The position numbers were made by a program, and so were the translations under genes. Below, one piece after another: positions 7,601 through 17,101 of a stretch of 64,000 nt of DNA (position 1 is its first letter; each line of letters opens with the position of its first letter). The stretch comes from Anoxybacillus sp050480245 (GTDB taxonomy: Bacteria > Bacillota > Bacilli > Bacillales > Anoxybacillaceae): assembly GCA_050480245.1 (NCBI GenBank), contig JBCNEQ010000019.1; one strand, given 5' to 3'. The notes under the pieces were generated by a model. The model was not told the origin of the DNA. It worked only from the letters and a program-made list of their open reading frames with translations, and ran no database searches.

Positions 7601-8524
7601 ATGCATTTACTTACGTTAACAGAGTTATCAGTTGATGAAGTGCTTGCTATTTTGCATGAAGCGGAACGATTTGCACACGGAGAGACGTGGAAAGTCAATA
7701 AACAAACATTTGTCGCAAACTTATTTTTTGAGCCGAGCACGCGCACAAAATGTAGCTTTGAAATAGCGGAACGAAAACTTGGGCTTGAAGTCATTCCGTT
7801 TGATGTAGAGATGTCGAGCGTTCAAAAAGGAGAAACGTTGTACGACACGGTTCGGACGTTGCAAGCGATCGGTGTTGAAGCGGTCGTCGTTCGCCACCCA
7901 TCTGATCATTACTTTGACTCGCTTCGCGAAACGATTCATATCCCGATCATTAACGCAGGTGACGGATGCGGTCACCATCCGACACAATCGTTACTCGACT
8001 TAATGACGATTCGTCAACAGTTTGGCACATTTATAGGGCTCCATATCGCCATCGTCGGTGACATTCGTCATAGCCGAGTGGCACGTTCAAATGCTGAAAT
8101 ATTAACTAGGCTAGGCGCAAACGTCTTATTTTGCAGCCCGCCCGAGTGGCAAGATATAACGAATCCGTATGGCACGTACGTCGACTTCGATACAGCGGTA
8201 AAAGAGGCAGATGTGATTATGCTTCTTCGCATTCAACATGAGCGGCATGAAGAAAAAATGGGATGGACGAAGGAGCAATATCACGAGCAATACGGCTTAA
8301 CGGTCGCGCGGGAAAAACAAATGAAAAAAACGAGCATCATTTTGCATCCGGCTCCAGTCAACCGCGACGTAGAAATCGCAAGCGAGCTCGTTGAATGTGA
8401 ACGCTCCCGCATTTTTAAACAAATGGAAAACGGTGTATACGTGCGCATGGCTGTATTAAAACGGGCATTACAAAAAGGAGGGACGAAAAATGGCTATCAT
8501 TTTCAAACATGCGCGCTTGCTTAA
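7601..8524 (+). CDS. pyrB: Aspartate carbamoyltransferase, catalytic chain
   Basis: About 307 residues. Catalyses carbamoyl phosphate plus aspartate to N-carbamoylaspartate, the committed step of pyrimidine synthesis. The carbamoyl-phosphate site FEPSTRTKCSFE and the HPAPVNRDVEI segment are intact. The start is ATG 7601 after AAAAAGGAGGAG; the longer in-frame opening from 7538 lies in the attenuator terminator and is not real. No regulatory pyrI gene is present, as expected for bacilli. The 3' end overlaps pyrC by 35 bases. Confidence 0.96.
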   Translation: MHLLTLTELSVDEVLAILHEAERFAHGETWKVNKQTFVANLFFEPSTRTKCSFEIAERKLGLEVIPFDVEMSSVQKGETLYDTVRTLQAIGVEAVVVRHPSDHYFDSLRETIHIPIINAGDGCGHHPTQSLLDLMTIRQQFGTFIGLHIAIVGDIRHSRVARSNAEILTRLGANVLFCSPPEWQDITNPYGTYVDFDTAVKEADVIMLLRIQHERHEEKMGWTKEQYHEQYGLTVAREKQMKKTSIILHPAPVNRDVEIASELVECERSRIFKQMENGVYVRMAVLKRALQKGGTKNGYHFQTCALA

Positions 8525-9776
8525 TGAACAAGGCGAGTTCATATCGGCCGATATACAAATTGACGAAGGTCGCATCGTTCATATTGCCCCTGACCTCGAT
8601 GCAAGCGATGACGATGAAGTGATTGATGTTAACGGCCAATTTGTTGCTCCGGGGTTTATTGACGTACACGTTCATTTGCGCGAACCCGGTGGGGAACATA
8701 AAGAAACGATCGCAACAGGTACGCTTGCTGCTGCAAAAGGTGGATTTACAACGATTGCGGCGATGCCAAACACAAAACCTGTTCCTGATACGAAACAACA
8801 AATGGAATGGCTCGTTAACCGCATTCGCGAAACGGCGCACGTGCGCGTGTTGCCGTATGCGGCTATTACGGTGCGTCAAGCAGGAAAACAGCTCGTTGAT
8901 TTTGCCACATTAAAAGAAGCAGGGGCGTTTGCATTTACAGATGATGGCGTTGGCGTGCAAAGCGCACGCATCATGTATGAGGCGATGAAACAAGCGGCCT
9001 CTCTCGATATGCCAATTGTTGCGCATTGTGAGGATGAAACGTTGACGTATAAAGGATGCGTGCACGACGGATCATTTGCGAAACGGCATGGGCTGACAGG
9101 CATTCCCTCTGTTTGCGAATCTGTACATATTGCGCGTGATGTGTTGTTAGCGGAGGCGACAGGATGTCACTACCACGTTTGCCATATAAGCACGAAACAA
9201 TCGGTGCGCATCGTGCGTGACGCGAAGCAAGCGGGCATTCGTGTAACTGCTGAAGTGACACCGCACCATTTGTTGCTTTGCGATGAAGATATCCATGCGT
9301 TAGACGCGAACTTTAAAATGAATCCGCCGCTGCGAACGAAAGAAGATCAACAAGCGTTAATTGAAGGATTGCTTGATGGAACGATTGATTTTATCGCAAC
9401 CGACCATGCACCGCATACAGAAGAAGAAAAAAGCGAAGGGATGGTACTTGCCCCGTTTGGCATCGTTGGATTAGAAACCGCCTTTCCGCTTTTATATACG
9501 CATCTTGTTGAAAAAGGAATATGCACGTTAAAACAGCTTGTCGATTGGCTTGCGAAAAAGCCAGCTGAGACGTTTCGCATCGACGGCGGGGAACTAAAAG
9601 TTGGCGCCAAAGCAGATCTTGTCGTCATCGATTTACATAACGAACAAGTCATTGATCCTCATACATTTGCTTCAAAAGGAAAAAACACACCGTTTGCAGG
9701 CTGGGTATGTAAAGGATGGCCGTCGATGACGGTTGTAGATGGAAAAATCGTTTGGCAGAAAGGAAGAGAGCGATGA
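8490..9776 (+). CDS. pyrC: Dihydroorotase
   Basis: 428 residues, a class I dihydroorotase of the amidohydrolase superfamily that cyclises carbamoylaspartate to dihydroorotate. The metal-binding HVHLREPG motif is at about residues 60-67. The conserved ATDHAPHTEEEK segment supplies the catalytic aspartate and loop. AAAGGAGGGACG precedes ATG 8490, inside the end of pyrB. The stop overlaps the pyrAA start as ATGA, so translation is likely coupled. Confidence 0.97.
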   Translation: MAIIFKHARLLNEQGEFISADIQIDEGRIVHIAPDLDASDDDEVIDVNGQFVAPGFIDVHVHLREPGGEHKETIATGTLAAAKGGFTTIAAMPNTKPVPDTKQQMEWLVNRIRETAHVRVLPYAAITVRQAGKQLVDFATLKEAGAFAFTDDGVGVQSARIMYEAMKQAASLDMPIVAHCEDETLTYKGCVHDGSFAKRHGLTGIPSVCESVHIARDVLLAEATGCHYHVCHISTKQSVRIVRDAKQAGIRVTAEVTPHHLLLCDEDIHALDANFKMNPPLRTKEDQQALIEGLLDGTIDFIATDHAPHTEEEKSEGMVLAPFGIVGLETAFPLLYTHLVEKGICTLKQLVDWLAKKPAETFRIDGGELKVGAKADLVVIDLHNEQVIDPHTFASKGKNTPFAGWVCKGWPSMTVVDGKIVWQKGRER

Positions 9777-10867
9777 AACGACAACTTATTTTAGAAGATG
9801 GTACGCGCTTTGTTGGCGAGGCGTTTGGAAGTCAGGTGCAAACAATCGGTGAAGTCGTTTTTAACACCGGAATGACAGGATATCAAGAAATTTTAACCGA
9901 TCCGTCGTATTGCGGGCAAATCGTGACGATGACGTATCCTTTGATCGGAAACTACGGCATCAACCGTGATGATTTCGAATCAATCGAACCGCATGTGTTC
10001 GGTTTTATCGTAAAAGAAGCGTGTACATCTCCGTCCAATTGGCGAAGCGAGCTAACGATTGACGAATATTTGCGTACAAAAAACATTCCGGGTTTAGCCG
10101 GTGTCGATACGCGGAAACTAACGCGCATCATTCGCCAATACGGCACGTTAAAAGGAATGATTTGCGACATGGACGTGTCCGTTTCGGAGGCGGTCGCTTA
10201 TTTAAAAGAAACGGAACTTGCGCGCGATCAAGTGAAGCGCGTATCGACAAAAAGCCCATACGCTAGCCCAGGGCGCGGCCATCGCGTCGTTTTAATCGAC
10301 TTTGGCATGAAGCACGGCATTTTGCGCGAATTAAATAAACGTCATTGCGACGTTATCGTATTACCATACAACGCAACAGCAGAAGACGTGTTACAACTTC
10401 ATCCCGATGGTGTCATGTTATCGAATGGACCAGGGGATCCAAAAGATGTGCCAGAGGCGCTTGACATGATCCGAGGTGTCCTTGGGCGTGTGCCGCTTTT
10501 CGGCATTTGCCTCGGCCATCAACTGTTTGCGCTCGCCTGCGGAGCGAATACAGAAAAAATGAAGTTCGGCCATCGCGGTTCGAATCATCCTGTGAAACAT
10601 ATTGAAACAGGAAAAGTAGCGATCACCTCGCAAAATCACGGCTACACTGTCACGGAAAAGTCGCTCGTTCATACGCGATTAGAAGTGACGCATATCGCCT
10701 TAAACGACGGAACGATTGAAGGGCTTCGCCATCGCGACGTTCCTGCGTTTACGGTGCAATATCATCCCGAAGCATCGCCAGGACCAGAAGATGCGAACCA
10801 GTTATTTGATGATTTTATGGCGATGATTGAACAGTTTAAAAAAGAAAGAGGTGTCGTTCATGCCTAA
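9773..10867 (+). CDS. pyrAA: Carbamoyl-phosphate synthase, small (glutaminase) chain
   Basis: About 364 residues. It hydrolyses glutamine and passes ammonia to the large subunit. The C-terminal class I glutamine amidotransferase domain has its nucleophile Cys at about residue 246 in GICLGHQ, and the His/Glu pair in YHPEASPGPED. The start is ATG 9773, overlapping the pyrC stop. It overlaps the large-subunit gene by 8 bases. Its place in the pyr operon makes it the pyrimidine-specific enzyme, not an arginine one. Confidence 0.96.
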   Translation: MKRQLILEDGTRFVGEAFGSQVQTIGEVVFNTGMTGYQEILTDPSYCGQIVTMTYPLIGNYGINRDDFESIEPHVFGFIVKEACTSPSNWRSELTIDEYLRTKNIPGLAGVDTRKLTRIIRQYGTLKGMICDMDVSVSEAVAYLKETELARDQVKRVSTKSPYASPGRGHRVVLIDFGMKHGILRELNKRHCDVIVLPYNATAEDVLQLHPDGVMLSNGPGDPKDVPEALDMIRGVLGRVPLFGICLGHQLFALACGANTEKMKFGHRGSNHPVKHIETGKVAITSQNHGYTVTEKSLVHTRLEVTHIALNDGTIEGLRHRDVPAFTVQYHPEASPGPEDANQLFDDFMAMIEQFKKERGVVHA

Positions 10868-13800
10868 ACGTCAAGATATTGAAACGATTCTCGTCATCGG
10901 TTCTGGACCGATCGTCATCGGGCAGGCAGCGGAGTTCGATTATGCGGGAACGCAAGCCTGCTTGGCGTTAAAAGAAGAAGGATATAAAGTCATCCTCGTC
11001 AACTCCAATCCGGCAACAATTATGACCGATACACAAATTGCCGACAAAGTATATATGGAGCCGTTAACGCTCGAATTTGTCTCGCGCGTCATTCGGAAAG
11101 AACGGCCCGATGCCATTTTGCCGACGCTTGGCGGACAGACGGGGTTAAATTTGGCGGTCGAATTGGCAAAAGCGGGAGTACTTGAAGAGTGCGGCGTTGA
11201 AATTCTCGGCACGAAATTAGAAGCGATTGAAAAAGCAGAAGACCGCGAACAATTTCGAGCGCTTATGAACGAACTTGGCGAACCGGTGCCGGAAAGCGCA
11301 ATCGTGCATAGTTTGCAAGAAGCATATGCGTTCGTTGAACAAATCGGGTATCCGGTCATCGTTCGCCCTGCATTTACGCTCGGTGGAACAGGCGGAGGCA
11401 TTTGTACGAACGAAGAAGAGCTAATCGACATCGTCTCAAGCGGTTTAAAAATGAGCCCTGTTCATCAATGTTTATTAGAAAAAAGTATCGCGGGCTATAA
11501 AGAAATTGAATATGAAGTGATGCGCGATGCGAAAGACAATGCGATCGTCGTCTGCAATATGGAAAATATCGATCCGGTCGGCATTCATACGGGCGATTCG
11601 ATTGTCGTTGCCCCAAGCCAAACGTTAAGCGATCGCGAATATCAACTGTTGCGAAACGCCTCGCTCCGCATTATTCGTGCGCTCGGCATTGAAGGGGGTT
11701 GCAACGTGCAGCTTGCCCTTGATCCGCACAGTTTTCAATATTACGTCATTGAAGTCAACCCGCGCGTCAGTCGCTCATCGGCGCTTGCATCGAAAGCAAC
11801 GGGGTATCCGATTGCGAAACTCGCCGCAAAAATTGCGGTCGGTTTAACGCTTGATGAAATGATGAATCCTGTGACGGGAAAAACGTACGCTTGCTTTGAG
11901 CCAACGCTTGATTACGTCGTCACAAAAATTCCGCGCTTTCCGTTTGATAAATTTGAGTCAGCGAACCGCCATCTCGGCACGCAAATGAAAGCGACAGGCG
12001 AAGTGATGGCGATCGGGCGCACGTTTGAAGAGTCGCTATTAAAAGCGGTACGCTCGCTTGAAACGAATGTCTATCATTTAGAATTAAAAGAACAAGTCGA
12101 TGATGCGCTGCTACAAAAACGCATTCAAAAAGCGGGTGATGAACGGTTATTTTACATTGCGGAAGCGTTTCGCCGCGGCGTAACAGTCGAACAAGTGCAT
12201 GCATGGAGCCAAATCGATCCGTTCTTTTTAACGAAAATTTCCAACATTGTGAAGTACGAATCGGTTTTACGCCAACATGTTGGCGACATCGACGTACTAA
12301 AAAAAGCAAAAGAAATGGGCTTTTCCGATGTAGCAATCGCGAAATATTGGCATATGACCGAACGCGACGTCTATGAGATGCGGAAACGCGCTCGCATAAC
12401 GCCTGTATATAAAACGGTCGACACGTGCGCAGCGGAATTCGAATCAGAAACGCCGTACTATTACAGCACGTATGAAGAAGAAAACGAATCGCTTGTTACG
12501 CCGCGCGAAAGTGTCGTCGTCCTCGGCTCTGGTCCGATTCGCATCGGGCAAGGGATCGAATTTGACTATGCGACCGTTCATTCCGTATGGGCGATTAAAG
12601 AAGCGGGATACGAAGCGATTATTATTAACAACAATCCAGAGACGGTTTCAACCGACTTTAGTATTTCCGATAAGCTTTACTTTGAACCGTTAACGATTGA
12701 AGATGTGATGCACGTCATCGATTTAGAACACCCGATTGGCGTTATCGTTCAATTTGGCGGTCAAACAGCGATCAACTTAGCGGCCGAATTAGCCGCACGC
12801 GGGGTGCGCATTCTCGGCACGTCGCTTGAAGATTTAGATCGCGCCGAAAATCGCGACAAATTTGAACGAACGCTTGCGCAACTCGGCATTCCGCAACCGA
12901 AAGGAAAAACAGCGTTTTCGGTTGAAGAAGCGGTACACATCGCTGAAGACATCGGATATCCTGTTCTCGTGCGCCCGTCGTATGTGCTTGGTGGTCGTGC
13001 GATGGAAATCGTATATAAAGAAGAAGAGTTGTTACATTATATGGAGCATGCAGTGAAAGTCAATCCGCAACACCCGGTATTAATTGACCGTTATTTAATT
13101 GGAAAAGAAATTGAAGTCGATGCGATTTCCGACGGAGAAGATGTATTCATTCCAGGCATTATGGAGCATATTGAGCGCGCTGGTGTCCATTCGGGCGATT
13201 CGATCGCCGTCTATCCACCGCAGACGTTAACAAGAGACATCAAACAAAAAATTGTTGATTATACGATTGCGCTTGCGAAAGGGTTGCGCATCGTCGGATT
13301 GTTGAACATTCAGTTCGTGTTATATGACGGCGATGTGTACGTTTTAGAAGTCAATCCACGTTCAAGCCGTACCGTTCCATTTTTAAGTAAAATTACGAAC
13401 GTGCCGATGGCAAACCTCGCAACAAAAGTCATTTTAGGCGCAAAGTTAAACGAGCTTGGTTACTACACCGGATTAAAAGAAGAAAGCGAAGGGGTATATG
13501 TGAAAGCGCCTGTGTTTTCATTCGCGAAGTTGCGTAACGTCGATATTTCGCTCGGTCCAGAAATGAAATCGACGGGCGAAGTGATCGGGAAGGATGAAAC
13601 GTTTGCGAAGGCGCTTTATAAAGGGCTTGTCGCTTCGGGGATTCACATTCGTCCACACGGTGCTGTGTTGTTGACGATCGCCGATAAAGATAAAGAAGAA
13701 GCGATTGATATCGCGCGCCGCTTTTACAATATCGGCTATCAGTTGCTAGCGACAAACGGAACAGCACAAACGTTGCGCGAAGCGAACATTCCCGTGACCG

Positions 13801-14051
13801 TCGTCAATAAAATTCATACCGGCTCACCGAACATTCTTGACGTCATTCGCCAAGGTGAAGCGCAAGTCGTCATTAACACATTAACAAAGGGAAAAGAAAC
13901 AGAAAGCGACGGCTTCCGCATTCGTCGCGAAGCGGTAGAAAACGGCATTCCTTGTTTAACGTCGCTCGATACAGCGAAAGCGATGCTTCTCGTCTTAGAA
14001 GCGATGACGTTTTCGACAACAGCGATGGCAGAAAAGAAGGTGGGCGTATGA
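10860..14051 (+). CDS. pyrAB: Carbamoyl-phosphate synthase, large chain
   Basis: About 1063 residues with the duplicated ATP-grasp architecture. The two halves begin with matching motifs, GSGPIVIGQAAEFDYAGTQA near the N-terminus and GSGPIRIGQGIEFDYATVHS near residue 555. The C-terminal region is an MGS-like allosteric domain. It makes carbamoyl phosphate from bicarbonate, two ATP and ammonia delivered by PyrAA. The start is ATG 10860, eight bases inside pyrAA. It ends with an ATGA overlap with pyrK. Confidence 0.97.
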   Translation: MPKRQDIETILVIGSGPIVIGQAAEFDYAGTQACLALKEEGYKVILVNSNPATIMTDTQIADKVYMEPLTLEFVSRVIRKERPDAILPTLGGQTGLNLAVELAKAGVLEECGVEILGTKLEAIEKAEDREQFRALMNELGEPVPESAIVHSLQEAYAFVEQIGYPVIVRPAFTLGGTGGGICTNEEELIDIVSSGLKMSPVHQCLLEKSIAGYKEIEYEVMRDAKDNAIVVCNMENIDPVGIHTGDSIVVAPSQTLSDREYQLLRNASLRIIRALGIEGGCNVQLALDPHSFQYYVIEVNPRVSRSSALASKATGYPIAKLAAKIAVGLTLDEMMNPVTGKTYACFEPTLDYVVTKIPRFPFDKFESANRHLGTQMKATGEVMAIGRTFEESLLKAVRSLETNVYHLELKEQVDDALLQKRIQKAGDERLFYIAEAFRRGVTVEQVHAWSQIDPFFLTKISNIVKYESVLRQHVGDIDVLKKAKEMGFSDVAIAKYWHMTERDVYEMRKRARITPVYKTVDTCAAEFESETPYYYSTYEEENESLVTPRESVVVLGSGPIRIGQGIEFDYATVHSVWAIKEAGYEAIIINNNPETVSTDFSISDKLYFEPLTIEDVMHVIDLEHPIGVIVQFGGQTAINLAAELAARGVRILGTSLEDLDRAENRDKFERTLAQLGIPQPKGKTAFSVEEAVHIAEDIGYPVLVRPSYVLGGRAMEIVYKEEELLHYMEHAVKVNPQHPVLIDRYLIGKEIEVDAISDGEDVFIPGIMEHIERAGVHSGDSIAVYPPQTLTRDIKQKIVDYTIALAKGLRIVGLLNIQFVLYDGDVYVLEVNPRSSRTVPFLSKITNVPMANLATKVILGAKLNELGYYTGLKEESEGVYVKAPVFSFAKLRNVDISLGPEMKSTGEVIGKDETFAKALYKGLVASGIHIRPHGAVLLTIADKDKEEAIDIARRFYNIGYQLLATNGTAQTLREANIPVTVVNKIHTGSPNILDVIRQGEAQVVINTLTKGKETESDGFRIRREAVENGIPCLTSLDTAKAMLLVLEAMTFSTTAMAEKKVGV

Positions 14052-14812
14052 AGGAAAATATGACGATTATCTCCAATCGCCAAATCGCAAAAGGCATTTA
14101 TGAATTGACGCTCGCTGGTTCACTCGTTCGGCGCATGCGTACGCCCGGGCAATTTGTGCATGTCAAAGTGGGGCATCGCGAACCGTTATTAAGACGGCCG
14201 CTTAGCCTTTGCGACATCAATCAAGAAGCGGGCGAATGCACGATCGTTTACCGCGCGGAAGGGGCAGGCACGACGCTCCTTTCGCAAAAACAGCCTGGGG
14301 AGACGCTCGATGTGCTAGGACCGCTCGGAAACGGCTTTCCGCTTTCCGCTCTTTCAAGCGGACAACATGCCCTTCTTGTCGGCGGCGGCATTGGGGTGCC
14401 GCCGTTATATGAACTAGCAAAGCAATTAGTAAATAACGGCGTATGTGTGACGATCGTGCTTGGCTTTCAAACGAAAGATGTCGTCTTTTACGAGCAACGG
14501 TTTGCTTCGTTCGGCACGACGTACGTTGTCACCGTAGACGGCTCGTACGGCATGAAAGGATTTGTTACCGACGTCATTCTTGATCACGCCCTTTCGTTTG
14601 ATGTGCTATATGCGTGTGGACCGAAGCCGATGTTAAAAGCATTAGAACAACAATTTCCGCATAAAAAACTATATTTGTCATTAGAAGAACGAATGGGTTG
14701 TGGCGTCGGCGCTTGTTTGGCATGCGTATGCCGCGTGCCGCATAGCGAAACAGCATATAAAAAAGTATGTAGCGACGGGCCGGTGTTTCGAGCAGGGGAG
14801 GTCGTGTTATGA
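14048..14812 (+). CDS. pyrK: Dihydroorotate dehydrogenase electron-transfer subunit
   Basis: About 254 residues. A ferredoxin-reductase-like FAD/NAD domain is followed by a cysteine cluster, ERMGCGVGACLACVCRV with a later KVCSDGPVF, that binds a 2Fe-2S centre. It passes electrons from PyrD to NAD. ATG 14048 overlaps the pyrAB stop, and the stop overlaps pyrD (ATG 14809), so the pair is translationally linked. Its presence marks PyrD as the class 1B, NAD-dependent type. Confidence 0.95.
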   Translation: MKENMTIISNRQIAKGIYELTLAGSLVRRMRTPGQFVHVKVGHREPLLRRPLSLCDINQEAGECTIVYRAEGAGTTLLSQKQPGETLDVLGPLGNGFPLSALSSGQHALLVGGGIGVPPLYELAKQLVNNGVCVTIVLGFQTKDVVFYEQRFASFGTTYVVTVDGSYGMKGFVTDVILDHALSFDVLYACGPKPMLKALEQQFPHKKLYLSLEERMGCGVGACLACVCRVPHSETAYKKVCSDGPVFRAGEVVL

Positions 14813-15747
14813 ACCGATTAGCAGTTGAATTGCCAGGACTTTCATTAAAAAATCCGATTATGCCTGCATCGGGCTGTTTCGGATTCGGACGGGAATACGC
14901 GAAATTTTACGATTTAAGCATCCTTGGAGCAGTGATGATTAAAGCGACGACGCTTGAAGCGCGCTTCGGCAATCCGACGCCACGTGTCGCCGAGACGCCA
15001 AGTGGCATGTTGAATGCGATCGGACTGCAAAATCCTGGTGTAGACAAAGTGCTTGCTGAAGAACTTCCGTGGTTAGCGCAATACGACGTGCCGATTATCG
15101 CAAACATTGCCGGTTCTACGATGGAAGAATACGTGGAAGTCGCCAAGCGCATATCAAAAGCGCCAAACGTTCATGCGCTCGAGTTAAATATTTCATGCCC
15201 CAATGTAAAACAAGGTGGCATTGCGTTCGGTACTGTGCCGGAAGTTGCCGCCGAACTGACGCGGGCGGTAAAAGAAGTGTCTGCCGTGCCTGTGTATGTG
15301 AAACTATCTCCAAATGTGACAAATATTGTTGCAATGGCGAAAGCGATTGAACAAGCAGGAGCGGACGGATTGACGATGATTAATACGTTATTAGGCATAC
15401 GTATTGACGTCAAAACAGCGAAGCCGATTTTAGCGAATCGAACGGGCGGATTATCCGGTCCAGCCATTAAGCCGATTGCGCTACGAATGATTTATGAAGT
15501 AAGCCAAGCGGTATCGATTCCGATTATCGGCATGGGCGGCATTCAAAGTGCGGAAGATGTGATTGAGTTTTTTTACGCTGGTGCGAGTGCGGTCGCGATC
15601 GGAACAGCCAATTTTATCGACCCGTACGTTTGTCCAAATATTATCCGCGATTTGCCACCGCTTTTAGATGAACTTGGCATTCATCATATTTCGGAATGTA
15701 CGGGAAGGAGCTGGAACAATGGACAAACCGTTTATTGTGGCACTTGA
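14809..15747 (+). CDS. pyrD: Dihydroorotate dehydrogenase, catalytic subunit (class 1B)
   Basis: 312 residues with an FMN-binding TIM barrel that oxidises dihydroorotate to orotate. The catalytic base is Cys at about residue 130 in ELNISCPNVKQGG. The phosphate/FMN loop GMGGIQSAEDV is present. It works with PyrK, encoded just upstream, as a heterotetramer. The 3' end overlaps pyrF by 29 bases. Confidence 0.96.
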   Translation: MNRLAVELPGLSLKNPIMPASGCFGFGREYAKFYDLSILGAVMIKATTLEARFGNPTPRVAETPSGMLNAIGLQNPGVDKVLAEELPWLAQYDVPIIANIAGSTMEEYVEVAKRISKAPNVHALELNISCPNVKQGGIAFGTVPEVAAELTRAVKEVSAVPVYVKLSPNVTNIVAMAKAIEQAGADGLTMINTLLGIRIDVKTAKPILANRTGGLSGPAIKPIALRMIYEVSQAVSIPIIGMGGIQSAEDVIEFFYAGASAVAIGTANFIDPYVCPNIIRDLPPLLDELGIHHISECTGRSWNNGQTVYCGT

Positions 15748-16444
15748 TTTTTCATCCAAGGAAGAAGTGCGGTCGTTTTTGCAGTTATTTTCTGACACAT
15801 CGCTTTTTTTAAAAGTCGGCATGGAGCTATATTTTCAAGAAGGTCCAGCGATCATCGACGAATTAAAGCAGCGCGGACATGATATTTTTTTAGATTTAAA
15901 GCTTCATGATATTCCACATACAGTAAAACGAGCAATGAAAGGATTGGCGAAATTAGGCGTTGATTTAGTGAACGTTCATGCATTAGGGGGAAGCGCGATG
16001 ATGCGCGCAGCGATCGAAGGATTAGAAGAAGGAACGCCGCCTGGAATGAAGCGTCCCCGTTGCATCGCGGTGACGCAGCTAACAAGCACAAGTGAACGAA
16101 TGCTTCACGATGAATTGTTGATTGACCGGACGATGAATGAAACGGTGCTTCATTACGCTACACTTGCGCATTGTAGCGGGCTTGACGGCGTTGTTTGTTC
16201 GGCGCAAGAAGTGCCGCTTCTTCGCGCAACTTTCGGAACATCTTTCGGAACATCTTTCATCACCGTTACCCCAGGCATTCGTTTTGCGGATGATCAAGCG
16301 GACGATCAAGTGCGCATCGTCACACCTTATAAGGCGAAACAGCTTGGAGCAAATTATATCGTCATCGGACGAAGCATAACAAAAGCGCATGATCCTTATG
16401 CGGCATATGAGCGGCTAAAACGGGAATGGGATGGTGGACAATGA
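15719..16444 (+). CDS. pyrF: Orotidine-5'-phosphate decarboxylase
   Basis: About 241 residues with a TIM barrel that forms UMP from OMP. The catalytic Asp-Lys-Asp arrangement is in DLKLHDIPHT (about residues 59-68). The C-terminal phosphate loop VTPGIRFADD and the later VIGRSI motif are intact. ATG 15719 follows GGGAAGGAG. A perfect 12-bp tandem duplication at 16231-16254 writes FGTSFGTS just before the VTPGIR strand, adding four residues in frame. The stop overlaps the pyrE start. Confidence 0.96.
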   Translation: MDKPFIVALDFSSKEEVRSFLQLFSDTSLFLKVGMELYFQEGPAIIDELKQRGHDIFLDLKLHDIPHTVKRAMKGLAKLGVDLVNVHALGGSAMMRAAIEGLEEGTPPGMKRPRCIAVTQLTSTSERMLHDELLIDRTMNETVLHYATLAHCSGLDGVVCSAQEVPLLRATFGTSFGTSFITVTPGIRFADDQADDQVRIVTPYKAKQLGANYIVIGRSITKAHDPYAAYERLKREWDGGQ

Positions 16445-17058
16445 TGAAAAAAGAAATCGCAAAACAATTGCTTTCGATTGGCGCGGTGTCGTTAAGCCCA
16501 AATGAACCGTTTACTTGGTCTTCAGGCATACAAGCGCCTATTTATTGCGACAATCGGCTGACGTTAGCGTACCCAACGACGAGACGAATGATTGCTGATG
16601 AACTAACTGCGCTTATCCGCATGCATTTTCCAACCGTTCATGTCGTTGCTGGCACGGCTACCGCAGGCATTCCGCATGCAGCATGGGTGAGCGAACGGCT
16701 CGATGTGCCGATGTGCTATGTGCGCAGTCAAGCGAAAGGGCACGGAAAAGGAAAACAAATCGAGGGGAAAGTAGAAGCAGGTCAACATGTCGTTGTCATC
16801 GAAGATTTAATTTCAACAGGCGGCAGCTCACTCAATGCTGTGCGCGCTTTGCGGGAAGCAGGATGTCACGTGCTTGGCGTCGTTGCGATTTTTACATACG
16901 GATTAGAAAAAGGCAAACGAGCATTTCAGCAGGAACAAGTCCCATACTACACCACCACTGATTACGATACGCTCATCGAAACAGCAACAGAGCTTAGTAT
17001 CATTACCGAAGAAGAGCGGGCCACGTTACATCATTGGCGCGAGCAGTTAGAAGCATAA
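16441..17058 (+). CDS. pyrE: Orotate phosphoribosyltransferase
   Basis: About 205 residues. It converts orotate and PRPP to OMP. The PRPP-binding motif VVVIEDLISTGGSS is clear. The N-terminus (AVSLSPNEPFTWSSGIQAPI) is the usual one for bacilli. Two ATGs at 16441 and 16444 overlap the pyrF stop (ATGATGA). It is the last gene of the operon and is followed by a strong terminator. Confidence 0.97.
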   Translation: MMKKEIAKQLLSIGAVSLSPNEPFTWSSGIQAPIYCDNRLTLAYPTTRRMIADELTALIRMHFPTVHVVAGTATAGIPHAAWVSERLDVPMCYVRSQAKGHGKGKQIEGKVEAGQHVVVIEDLISTGGSSLNAVRALREAGCHVLGVVAIFTYGLEKGKRAFQQEQVPYYTTTDYDTLIETATELSIITEEERATLHHWREQLEA

Positions 17059-17064
17059 AGTTAA

Positions 17065-17091
17065 GGGTGTCCAACGAGCGACACCCTTTTT
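17065..17091 (+). terminator. Terminator of the pyr operon
   Basis: GGGTGTC (17065-17071) pairs GACACCC (17080-17086), followed by TTTTT 17087-17091. It closes the operon just before a gene that runs toward it on the other strand. Confidence 0.9.
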
Positions 17092-17101
17092 GATTTTATA
17101 C

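Noticed and set aside
17065..17091. GTCCAACGAG in the pyrE terminator loop, similar to the PyrR loop TCCAGCGAG
   Set aside because: The surrounding anti-antiterminator stem is missing, no gene follows on the plus strand, and the sequence is part of a simple terminator. The likeness is probably chance.
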